In this document: positions 16,461 through 24,108 of the stretch, piece by piece
Numbering within the stretch: position 1 is the stretch's first letter
Layout of the letters: the number at the start of each line of letters is the position of its first letter
Assembly: GCF_937910895.1 (NCBI RefSeq)
Contig: NZ_CALEMI010000142.1
Location: 1-38,979 of the forward strand
Direction: 5' to 3'
Source: an uncultured Dokdonia sp.
GTDB lineage: Bacteria; Bacteroidota; Bacteroidia; Flavobacteriales; Flavobacteriaceae
DNA length: 38,979 nucleotides
Notes under the pieces: generated by a model
Told to the model about the DNA's origin: nothing
Databases searched by the model: none
What the model saw: only the letters and a program-made list of their open reading frames with translations
Made by a program: the position numbers and the translations under genes

Positions 16461-17750
16461 CTATCTCTTATACGTTTTTAAAATTTCCTTTAAAGTCGCA
16501 TGTTCTTCTTTATTAATGATACTATTTGAATATGATTTGATAGGTACGTCTTTTAGTTTTTCATTAATATCTTCTAGCTCTTCTTTATCTTTTGAAGATT
16601 GCTTTTTACGATTGGTAATTGTCGCTCTTTTTTTCTTTAAGTTTTCTACTTCCAGAGATTCATCGGTAGGCATTCCAAATACGTCACTCATTAGTATTTG
16701 GTGGAGGAGAAGTCCGCTTGGATCTCCGCTAAAGACATCCAGACGTAAGTCGTTTTTTATTCTCTCGATGGTATACAACTCATCTTTTCCTGCTTGCTGA
16801 GCGATAAAGGGAGAATGTGTCGTCGCTATGAGTTGCATATTAGGGAGTGTTCTTTTTATAAAACCTAATAGCTCTCGTTGCCATACAGGGTGTAAGTGGA
16901 GTGCAATCTCATCTATAAGTAAAACCCCTTTTGTATGAAGAGGTTCTTTTCTATCATAAAAGATATCATTGATTCTATAAAGAATATCACCGATCCAAGC
17001 CGCCATGTTCTGATAGCCATCACTTAACGCACTGAAAGGAATGATACCGTCTTTGGTCTCCAGTAATAACCTACGTTCTTTCTTATCGATACTATGAAAT
17101 TTGGTATTAGGTAAAAAATCATCAAATACCTTTTTTATAATATTCATACCGTCATCACTACGGTAATCAAGATCTATTGCCCATTCTTCTATAGAATTAA
17201 GTTCTGCGGTTTTATCTAACAAGGATGCCACACATTGTGCTCGTTGGGAAGAAGATCGTTTGGACTTGAAATTATTCCCTCCGGAACCTGCATTTCTGGA
17301 AGAGCCATAGCCGACTATAAAATAATTCCGATCGGTATGACTTAATGCCGCATCTATCTCTTGGAGTGATTCTCCAGAACGTTTCATAATATCCCCCAGA
17401 TGATCGCCTCTATGTATTTCAAGCCAGATATGACGAGAAGCCCCATCCTCTATGGTCATCTCTAGATCAATACGACACTCATCGGTGCCATAACGAATCC
17501 AGTCATTGACATCGCCCAGTAACTCTCCCAAAGCATTACTACCCGCCGTTACCAAGGCAATCGCTTTTAAAATATTACTCTTTCCAGTACCGTTTTCTCC
17601 TAAAATTAATGTGCGAGCTCTATTATTAGATGTTGAATCAGAAGATATTGACTGTTGTTGTAACTGATCAACATCAATTTCATTTTTAAAATCAATCTCC
17701 AATGTTTTAAAACATCTAAAATTTTTAAGAGTAAGTTTTTTTATAAACAT
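16461..17750 (-). CDS. ptuA: PtuA-like AAA/SMC-type ATPase, Septu defence
   Basis: A 429-residue ABC/SMC-like ATPase. Walker A is GENGTGKS (51-58), the signature-like motif LSDGYQ (242-247), Walker B VLLIDE (276-281), D-loop region ALHLHP and H-switch ATTHSP (309-314). A charged helical insert with SNSII and KKKRATITNRKKQSSKDKEELEDINEKL lies near the C-terminus. The start MFIKKLTLKNFRCFKTLEIDF is the classic RecF-type first strand. Paired with an HNH partner in a two-gene operon, it fits PtuA of Septu type I. A more general anti-phage ATPase/HNH pair is the alternative. No reverse transcriptase is present, so it is not a retron. Confidence 0.85.
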   Translation of the reverse strand: MFIKKLTLKNFRCFKTLEIDFKNEIDVDQLQQQSISSDSTSNNRARTLILGENGTGKSNILKAIALVTAGSNALGELLGDVNDWIRYGTDECRIDLEMTIEDGASRHIWLEIHRGDHLGDIMKRSGESLQEIDAALSHTDRNYFIVGYGSSRNAGSGGNNFKSKRSSSQRAQCVASLLDKTAELNSIEEWAIDLDYRSDDGMNIIKKVFDDFLPNTKFHSIDKKERRLLLETKDGIIPFSALSDGYQNMAAWIGDILYRINDIFYDRKEPLHTKGVLLIDEIALHLHPVWQRELLGFIKRTLPNMQLIATTHSPFIAQQAGKDELYTIERIKNDLRLDVFSGDPSGLLLHQILMSDVFGMPTDESLEVENLKKKRATITNRKKQSSKDKEELEDINEKLKDVPIKSYSNSIINKEEHATLKEILKTYKR

Positions 17751-17882
17751 GGATGTCAGTTTACTATACGATTAAGACGTATAGGAGTTGTGGAAATAAG
17801 ATCTCAAAAGAGTTGTAAAACTAAGGTAAGTATTAAAGCACATATTGCCAAATCAAAGCAGATGTGTTTAGTCGATGTGTCA

Positions 17883-17954
17883 ATGAGTCTATGAGTCTAT
17901 GAGTTGATGAGTTGATGAGTCTATTAGTTTATGGTTTAAAAGTTTAAAAGTTCA
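17883..17954. repeat. Degenerating tandem octamers (ATGAGTCT)
   Basis: Nine consecutive 8-bp units: ATGAGTCT twice, ATGAGTTG twice, ATGAGTCT, ATTAGTTT, ATGGTTTA, AAAGTTTA and AAAGTTCA. They drift progressively toward GTTTAAAA. Confidence 0.85.
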
Positions 17955-18021
17955 TGGTTTGTGAGTATTTTATTTTTTAATCTCACGTCTTGATTCCTGT
18001 AGCGTAGTGATCCTATTTCAT

Positions 18022-18035
18022 GACAGTATCCAAAA
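18022..18035. repeat. GACAGTATCCAAAA motif, copy 1
   Basis: Identical 14-mer to 29497-29510. In both places it follows a TTTAAAAGTT-containing repeat tract. Confidence 0.7.
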
Positions 18036-18122
18036 CCTTTTGGTCTATTCTCTATATTCTATAAGCGAAGCGATCTATATTCCAAATACGTCTTGAATCT
18101 TGGTTCTTTTCAATCCTGAGTT

Positions 18123-18155
18123 CGCTTTCGCGAACCTGTCTGCTGGTAAGCAGCA
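18123..18155. repeat. TTTCGCGAA half-palindrome fused to a CTGCT stem-loop, copy 7
   Basis: CGCTTTCGCGAACCTG followed by CTGCTGGTAAGCAGCAG, whose arms CTGCT and AGCAG pair. The junction GCGAACCTGYCTGC is shared with 20844-20874. Confidence 0.7.
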
Positions 18156-18167
18156 GCAAAACCAGTA

Positions 18168-19436
18168 TCATTTCAATAATTTGAAAATTTGTTTCTGATC
18201 GGCTGTGTTGGTAATATGAGCAGTGATGTCTTCTTTTACAGCCTCAAGCTCGGCTTTTACGGGTATTTTTTCGTGAAGTGCAATATCAGTTTGTAAGATA
18301 TATTGTAGCATCAAAATAAGTTCGTGCATCACAAGACTATCGTGTTTTGCGTAGCGTCTGAGTGGTTGAATGATTAACCGTAACACCTCAGCAGTGGTAA
18401 TGTTTGATTGGATAATGATGCATTTTTCTGTGCTACTCTTCGTTTGTGTATGGTTACAAATCTTTATGGTTTTATAAAGTAACGGTCCTAATCTTGTGAT
18501 GATTTCAATAGCAGTTCCTGGATCATTAATTCCAGGAGACATCGCTTTTACAGCAACTTCCATGAGTTTAATCATTCCGCCTGTATACGTATTGTCTTCA
18601 TGACGGTCTTTAGAAAAAATGAGGCAGTCTTGTATTTTTTCTAATCCTTCTTCAGAAATATCTTCTTTTATTCTCAATAATGGATGTCCTTTCCAAACAT
18701 GCTGATCTTGGTAAGGGATTATATGGATTTCGTTTTCAAAATCTTGTAGGGTTTTATTTAAAATACCCATATCAAAACCTCGGTAATATCCTGTACGATG
18801 ACTTATGATGGTTTTCCAGAGTTCTGTGGTAGTGATGTCAGCTTCTGGCTCTTCGCATTTTTGGTTTACATAACGTTCACTTTCTGTAGCAATCCTGTCT
18901 GTAATCTCGTGAATCTGTATCGCATTGGAAATCGTATGGATAAAATACACAAAGAGCCCTACACATATAATCCCGAAAAGAGCAGCAAACATGGTCGTAA
19001 GTCCAATAATTTCTTTAGAGCTATCACTATCGGCTGCATCCATCGTAATAAGAGCGACAAGCGCATACAATAATGTTCCAATGTACATTCCCAAAATAAT
19101 CTGATGCTTTTTATCAGAGATAAGACCTGGCAACAATCTAGGGGAATAGTTAGAACTCGCTTGGTTAAGCACGACCATCACCATTGAAAAACTAAATACG
19201 GTTAAGGAGAGAATACCTCCTATTAATGTAGATAAAGTAGTACGGGCCGTATCTATATTATCTATTAATAAATACGGAATTTTATCTTTAAGAAACGCAA
19301 CAAGAGAAGAGGTTTCTAGTTGTGGAATACATATAGAGAGCAGTAAGAAAAGGATACTAATCACTACAGGATATAAGGCTATACTCCGTAACGTACGTTT
19401 ATAACTCGCTTTTAAAGTCTTTAATAGTATTCTCAC
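18168..19436 (-). CDS. DUF2254 family membrane protein
   Basis: A 422-residue inner membrane protein of the DUF2254 family. Four TM helices fall in the first 180 residues (about 18-36, 67-90, 111-130, 142-166). The region LIGGILSLTVFSFSMVMVVLNQASSNYSPRLLPGLISDKKHQ is the most typical block. The soluble C-terminal half includes KAMSPGINDPGTAIEI, also conserved. The biochemical role is not known. The start is a GTG (19434-19436); no in-frame ATG exists before residue 85, and the GTG start gives a sensible cytoplasmic N-terminus. Monocistronic, divergent from topoisomerase IB. Confidence 0.87.
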   Translation of the reverse strand: MRILLKTLKASYKRTLRSIALYPVVISILFLLLSICIPQLETSSLVAFLKDKIPYLLIDNIDTARTTLSTLIGGILSLTVFSFSMVMVVLNQASSNYSPRLLPGLISDKKHQIILGMYIGTLLYALVALITMDAADSDSSKEIIGLTTMFAALFGIICVGLFVYFIHTISNAIQIHEITDRIATESERYVNQKCEEPEADITTTELWKTIISHRTGYYRGFDMGILNKTLQDFENEIHIIPYQDQHVWKGHPLLRIKEDISEEGLEKIQDCLIFSKDRHEDNTYTGGMIKLMEVAVKAMSPGINDPGTAIEIITRLGPLLYKTIKICNHTQTKSSTEKCIIIQSNITTAEVLRLIIQPLRRYAKHDSLVMHELILMLQYILQTDIALHEKIPVKAELEAVKEDITAHITNTADQKQIFKLLK

Positions 19437-19538
19437 ACGTTGTAAATTATATGATATCTCTTCAGGGGAAAGATACGCTTCATTTATAGTTTTTTGCTAA
19501 CTTAAATTATAGTATTATTAATGCAATTAAAATGGTTC

Positions 19539-19552
19539 GCTTTCGCGAAAGC
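19539..19552. repeat. TTTCGCGAAA-core palindrome, copy 8 (between divergent genes)
   Basis: GCTTTCGCGAAAGC, in the 202-bp gap between DUF2254 (minus) and topoisomerase IB (plus). Confidence 0.85.
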
Positions 19553-19638
19553 AATAAAAGTCTACTATTTAAAGCTAAAAGTTAACTAATTTTTAGTCTA
19601 CTTTTAGCCTAAATTGATTTTTTCAATTACCCAATCGT

Positions 19639-20745
19639 ATGATGAACCTTGAAGATTACAAAAACCTAGATTTTATTAACGCCCTGTTGCAGACACCTGA
19701 TCAGGTAATTGATAAGCTAGATTTGATTTATGTATATGATGATTCCTTGAGTATCGAACGCATCAAAAAAGAAAAAGACTTTGACTACCTACACAAAGGA
19801 AAACCTTTGAGAGATAGTGATCAATTAGAGCGTATTGATAATCTTGTGATCCCACCAGCTTGGCAACAGGTAAAGATTGCCTATCCATTTAACGGACATT
19901 TACAAGCGGTAGGAAGAGATCTGAAAAACAGAAAACAGTACCGATACCATCCGCTATGGAATCAGGTGCGAAATCAAACAAAGTTTTTAAAAATGGCAAA
20001 CTTTGGGCATCAATTACCAAAAATCCGTGCCCGTGTAGATGCCGATCTAGAAAAATCAGGCTGGCCAAAAGAAAAAGTATTGGCACTTGTGATTCGTCTT
20101 ATGGAAGAAACACATATCCGGATAGGGAGTCGGCAATATGCAAAACGAAATAAAACCTATGGTCTTGCCACTATGCGTACAAGACATGTCTCTGTTGTAA
20201 AAGACAATTTAAAATTTCACTTTGTAGGTAAAAAAGGGAAGGAGCATAGCGTAAGCCTTAGGAATAAGAAACTCGCCAGACTCGTGAATCGCTGTGAAGA
20301 AATTCCGGGATGGGAGCTTTTTCAATATTATGATGAAGATGGTGTCAAGCATACCATAGATAGCAGTATGATTAATGAGTACATACACGATATATGTGGG
20401 GAATTATTTACAGCAAAAGATTTTAGAACTTGGGCTGGGACTAGTATCTTCTTTGAAACTATAGTAGAATTAGGCATTGCTTCTTCAGAAAAGGAAAAAA
20501 AACAACACCTACTAACTGCCTTTGACGCGACTGCAAAAGAGCTTGGTAATACTCGGAATGTGTGTAGAAAGTATTATGTACACCCTATGGTGGTACATCG
20601 ATATACAAATGATTCGATTGCAGAAGATTTTAAAAAGCTAGACGCGCTCAACGAACAAAGAGAGTATCTATCAGACTCCGAAATTGTATTACTAGAAATG
20701 ATGGAAAACTATACACCCAGATTTATAAAAGATATTCTGGAGTAG
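19639..20745 (+). CDS. DNA topoisomerase IB
   Basis: A 368-residue type IB topoisomerase of the bacterial/poxviral kind, which relaxes supercoils through a 3'-phosphotyrosyl intermediate. The N-terminal domain has IPPAWQQVKIAYPFNGHLQAVGRDLKNRKQYRYH. The catalytic domain has RIGSRQYAKRNKTYGLATMRTRHV, a GKKGKEH loop with the catalytic Lys, ELFQYYDEDG, KDFRTWAGT, and CRKYYVHP with the nucleophile most likely Y313 (the Tyr before VHP). Length fits the family. Two ATGs at 19639 and 19642 are both possible starts. It is a single gene; the upstream leader has a TACTTTTA at 19598, one base off a -7 box. Confidence 0.93.
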   Translation: MMNLEDYKNLDFINALLQTPDQVIDKLDLIYVYDDSLSIERIKKEKDFDYLHKGKPLRDSDQLERIDNLVIPPAWQQVKIAYPFNGHLQAVGRDLKNRKQYRYHPLWNQVRNQTKFLKMANFGHQLPKIRARVDADLEKSGWPKEKVLALVIRLMEETHIRIGSRQYAKRNKTYGLATMRTRHVSVVKDNLKFHFVGKKGKEHSVSLRNKKLARLVNRCEEIPGWELFQYYDEDGVKHTIDSSMINEYIHDICGELFTAKDFRTWAGTSIFFETIVELGIASSEKEKKQHLLTAFDATAKELGNTRNVCRKYYVHPMVVHRYTNDSIAEDFKKLDALNEQREYLSDSEIVLLEMMENYTPRFIKDILE

Positions 20746-20843
20746 TCATCATCTTTTCATATCAAATGGTTGAGAGTGCATCAAAAATGAAAACCACTTT
20801 ATAATTGGCGTATTTTGTCTATAGTTGGTGATATGGATATGTG

Positions 20844-20874
20844 CGCTTTCGCGAACCTGCCTGCGTCAGGCAGG
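20844..20874. repeat. TTTCGCGAA half-palindrome fused to a CCTGCCTG stem-loop, copy 9
   Basis: CGCTTTCGCGAA (20844-20855) directly followed by CCTGCCTG (20856-20863) and CAGGCAGG (20867-20874), a perfect 8-bp GC-rich stem with a 3-nt loop. It lies between the convergent topoisomerase and YihY genes and could act as a terminator for either. Confidence 0.75.
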
Positions 20875-20895
20875 AGTGGAAACTTACAAATCTAA

Positions 20896-21801
20896 TTATT
20901 CTAATACTTGCTTTGGTCGCGTTTTTAAATATTTCTCTGAATAAGCTCTTGTAAAATGGGCGCCAAAAAATAGAATCAAACTTGAATAAGAAACCCATAA
21001 CATGATTAGAATGATAGATCCTGCGGCTCCGTAGGTGGAACCTGGTTCCATTTCACTAAAATAAACAGCCAATAGGTATTTACCCCCCACAAAAAGTAGC
21101 GATGTTAGTCCCGCTCCTATACGTACGGCTCTCCACTTGATAGTTGCATTGGGTAACAATTTAAACATCATCGCAAACAATACATAAATGAAGGCTAATG
21201 ACACCAAAATGTCAAATATATACAACAGATCGATCATATTCTCGGGAATGAATTTTGATAGGTTTTTCCCAAACGTACTGAGTAAAGATGTGAGTACAAA
21301 ACTGATGAGTAAGAGAAAACCAATAACAAGTATAAACCCAAAACTTTTAAAGCGCCCAATGAGGGTCGCTATAATCCCGTTTGTAGAAGGTGCTGTTGCA
21401 TTCCAAATTTCATCAAGCACATTCTGAATTTGGAAAAACACCCCTGTAGATCCGTAGAGTAACGTTGCAATTCCAATGATATTGGCAAACATAGAGGTAG
21501 GTGCGTCTCCTCTGTCTACCATCATTACCTGTATAGATTTGGCAGTTTCTTTTCCCAATGCTTGAGAGATTTCATCAATGAGTTCTCCCTGTACGATATC
21601 ACGTCCCCAAATAGAACCTACCACATTTAGAATAATGATAATGAGAGCAGGTAAGGAGAGAATGGCATAATAGGCAACGATGGCACTTTTTTGAAAGGGG
21701 TCGCTATTAAACCACGATTTTGCTGAGGTAACCAGCAATTCGGGCAAGTGTTTAATTTTAAAATGGAGTTCTAATGGTTTGTCTGTTGTTTGCTCTTCCA
21801 T
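20896..21801 (-). CDS. YihY/virulence factor BrkB family membrane protein
   Basis: A 301-residue inner membrane protein with six predicted TM helices and the family block GSTYGAAGSIILIMLWVSYSSLILFFGAHFTRAY near the C-terminus. Other typical segments are FQKSAIVAYYAILSLPALIIIIL and YGSTGVFFQIQNVLDEIWN. Members were once thought to be RNase BN, which proved wrong; in E. coli the YhdP/TamB/YdbH lipid-transport context has drawn attention to the family. Here it begins 12 bp after tamL on the same strand, forming a tamB-tamL-yihY operon. This linkage supports a role in envelope biogenesis. Confidence 0.9.
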   Translation of the reverse strand: MEEQTTDKPLELHFKIKHLPELLVTSAKSWFNSDPFQKSAIVAYYAILSLPALIIIILNVVGSIWGRDIVQGELIDEISQALGKETAKSIQVMMVDRGDAPTSMFANIIGIATLLYGSTGVFFQIQNVLDEIWNATAPSTNGIIATLIGRFKSFGFILVIGFLLLISFVLTSLLSTFGKNLSKFIPENMIDLLYIFDILVSLAFIYVLFAMMFKLLPNATIKWRAVRIGAGLTSLLFVGGKYLLAVYFSEMEPGSTYGAAGSIILIMLWVSYSSLILFFGAHFTRAYSEKYLKTRPKQVLE

Positions 21802-21813
21802 ACATTCATCATA

Positions 21814-24093
21814 TTAAAAAGGGTATCCAATTGCAAAATTGAGTACAGGTTCATCAATCTTAAATTCAAAGCGTTCTCCTTCGGGTGCGGTAGGATCTTG
21901 AAAAGGAGCTGCAAGATCAAATCGAATCACAAAACCTTGTATGTCTACGCGTAATCCAATGCCAGCGCCTATTCCCAATTCATTAATAAAGTTACTCGTA
22001 AATTTCCCACCAGGTACGGCTTCGTTTTCTTGTGATAACCAGATATTGCCTGCATCTGCAAATACAGCACCTTTTACATACCCAAAAATAGGAAAGCGAT
22101 ATTCTACATTTGCCTCCAATCTTATATTTCCTGTTTGATCAAAAAAAGTACCGTTGTTGGTACTCCCACCCGAAAAAGTGCCTGGTCCCAAAGAGCGAAT
22201 TCTAAACGCACGTACACTATAAGGACCTCCAGAATAGTATTGTTTTATAAAAGGTAATACATCAGAATTTCCATAAGCGTAGCCATACCCAGCAAATAAT
22301 CGGGTTGCGATTTTTTGATCATTTCCAAGATTAAAATGATAGCGTATATCGGCATCTACTTTTGCATACTGTGCATATTCGGCACCTAGAAAAGTTTTCC
22401 GAGTACTGTCTTCTTGTGTTTGTCCTAGAAGGCTAATACTGTTTCCTGCGATGTCAACCGTGCTGTTGATGTAAAACTTATTTTTTTTCTTAGAGACCAT
22501 TCCGTTATAAATAAAAGAATAGGTAAGCCCAGAAATAAATTGTTGTTCAAAACTTCTTTGTAAAAAAGGATTTTCTGCTAGAATATCATCAAAGGCAGTA
22601 GTCGTATTTGAAAGTTCTGTATAGTTGATGGATATTGGATAAATCTCGTGGGTTACATATTTATTAGCAGTCCAGATATATCCAAATTGACCTGTACCTG
22701 ATAAAAGACTATACAACTGACTTCTATTCAAGAATTCTGCTCCTAAACCTATTTTAGTTTTAGGGATGGTGTATTCAAAAACATCACTATCTATCTTTAT
22801 AGGAGAGATGAGACGAGGGAAAATTAAATCTGATTTTAGACTTAATTCTAAACTACTCAATCCTGCATTATTACCGCCAGCAATTTGTACTTCATATCCT
22901 ATGTTTGCACTAATATTCAGCGACTCACCTCCTTTAAACAAATTTCGGTTAGTAAATGTAAATCCTAATGCGGGTCCTGCAAAATTATTAGACTTTGTAA
23001 CTGCCTGTAATTCGGCTCGTATGGCTCGCTTATTTAATGGCGATAGATAGATAGAAGCTTCTAGGTTCCGAGTGCCATCTGTCAACATTGAATCGATTTC
23101 TTCATATTGGATATTCACAAACTTGTAGGCACCGATGGTTGAGAGTCTACGTGCAGTATTTTTAGATGTAACAGGATTGTAAAGATCTCCTTCTTCTACC
23201 GTAATAAAGGGATCTAGGTATTTTGGTTTAAAGAAGTCATTGTCGTTTACAAAGTTTTTATCTGCGAATCGAACGCTTTCTTTTTGTAGTGAATCGTTCT
23301 GTAAATCGTAGTTAGAATAAATATTTACTTTAGAGACGGTATACGGCACAATAGCTTCTTCAGGAACGTCTTTTTTTAAGGTCAAGAAAAGGTCAAATCG
23401 TTTGTTTTTATATTGATTAGTATCTACCTCAAAGAGCAAAAAATTGGGATTAAAATTATAATATCCTTTTTGTTTGAGTTTACTATCTATACGTTCTCTT
23501 TCCATTTTTAATGCATTGAGATCGTAGCGCATTCCTTTTTTAAATTTGGAATCTGCAATCACCTCTTTAAGATCTTTGTAGATAGGAGCAACCAAAGTAT
23601 CTAGTTGATAGGTTTCTAAAATATAAGGACTCGATATTTTTAAAGTGTAGGCGGCACTTGCTCGTTTCTTTTTTTCATTCTCAATAATGTATGATGCTGC
23701 CTTGTTGTAATAGAAACCTCTATTTTCTAGTCTGTTTCGAAGTAACTCTTCTACTTGAAACGTTTTTACATCACTTAGATAGACAGGTTCTTCTCCTACA
23801 TTTTTAAACAATAATCTATTTAGAAAGCCTGGATTCTCTTGTTGATTCTTATAATAGAAATAGAGTCTAGGTCGCATCCCTAAAAACTTTTTATTAGGCT
23901 TAGGCCGCAGTACTTCTTCAAGTACTGTTTTTAATTCGTCTTTGTTTTTTATAAGTGTATCGCTCTCGATTTCCAAAGAAGCGCCTGTGTACAATAATTC
24001 TCCTTCTGGAATAAACTTTTGAATACTACAAGATGCCATCAGCATGGTACTGATGATAGTTCCTAAAGCGATATAAAAGCCTTGTCTACTCAC
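21814..24093 (-). CDS. tamL: TamL: TamA-like BamA-superfamily outer membrane lipoprotein
   Basis: A 759-residue Omp85 protein. The N-terminus is a lipoprotein signal (MSRQGFYIAL... LMASC, acylated C22), the feature that separates Bacteroidetes TamL from proteobacterial TamA. POTRA domains follow up to about residue 370, including ELKTVLEEVLRPKPNKKFLGMRPRLYFYY. The C-terminal barrel contains the conserved YYSGGPYSVRAFRIRSLGPG loop (the VRGF/Y-like motif in the lid loop) and ends in FAIGYPF with a terminal Phe. It partners TamB, encoded 15 bp upstream, to bridge inner and outer membranes for lipid or protein insertion. Confidence 0.9.
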   Translation of the reverse strand: MSRQGFYIALGTIISTMLMASCSIQKFIPEGELLYTGASLEIESDTLIKNKDELKTVLEEVLRPKPNKKFLGMRPRLYFYYKNQQENPGFLNRLLFKNVGEEPVYLSDVKTFQVEELLRNRLENRGFYYNKAASYIIENEKKKRASAAYTLKISSPYILETYQLDTLVAPIYKDLKEVIADSKFKKGMRYDLNALKMERERIDSKLKQKGYYNFNPNFLLFEVDTNQYKNKRFDLFLTLKKDVPEEAIVPYTVSKVNIYSNYDLQNDSLQKESVRFADKNFVNDNDFFKPKYLDPFITVEEGDLYNPVTSKNTARRLSTIGAYKFVNIQYEEIDSMLTDGTRNLEASIYLSPLNKRAIRAELQAVTKSNNFAGPALGFTFTNRNLFKGGESLNISANIGYEVQIAGGNNAGLSSLELSLKSDLIFPRLISPIKIDSDVFEYTIPKTKIGLGAEFLNRSQLYSLLSGTGQFGYIWTANKYVTHEIYPISINYTELSNTTTAFDDILAENPFLQRSFEQQFISGLTYSFIYNGMVSKKKNKFYINSTVDIAGNSISLLGQTQEDSTRKTFLGAEYAQYAKVDADIRYHFNLGNDQKIATRLFAGYGYAYGNSDVLPFIKQYYSGGPYSVRAFRIRSLGPGTFSGGSTNNGTFFDQTGNIRLEANVEYRFPIFGYVKGAVFADAGNIWLSQENEAVPGGKFTSNFINELGIGAGIGLRVDIQGFVIRFDLAAPFQDPTAPEGERFEFKIDEPVLNFAIGYPF

Positions 24094-24108
24094 GATACGA
24101 TATGTAAA

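Larger units (their letters stand above)
17751..18167. other. 417-bp gene-free region made largely of repeats
   Basis: It separates the Septu-like operon from DUF2254. It holds octamer tandem repeats (17883-17954), the GACAGTATCCAAAA motif (18022-18035), two AGCGWAGYGAT motifs (18001 and 18063), and a TTTCGCGAA half-palindrome joined to a second stem-loop (18123-18155). No ORF with support was found and no clear promoter for the defence operon. Confidence 0.6.

Noticed and set aside
15601-17750. A retron (Ec78-type), because PtuA/PtuB also occur there
   Set aside because: No reverse transcriptase and no recognisable retron RNA are next to the pair.
17883-17954. A CRISPR array
   Set aside because: Units are 8 bp, contiguous and drifting, with no spacers and no cas genes nearby.
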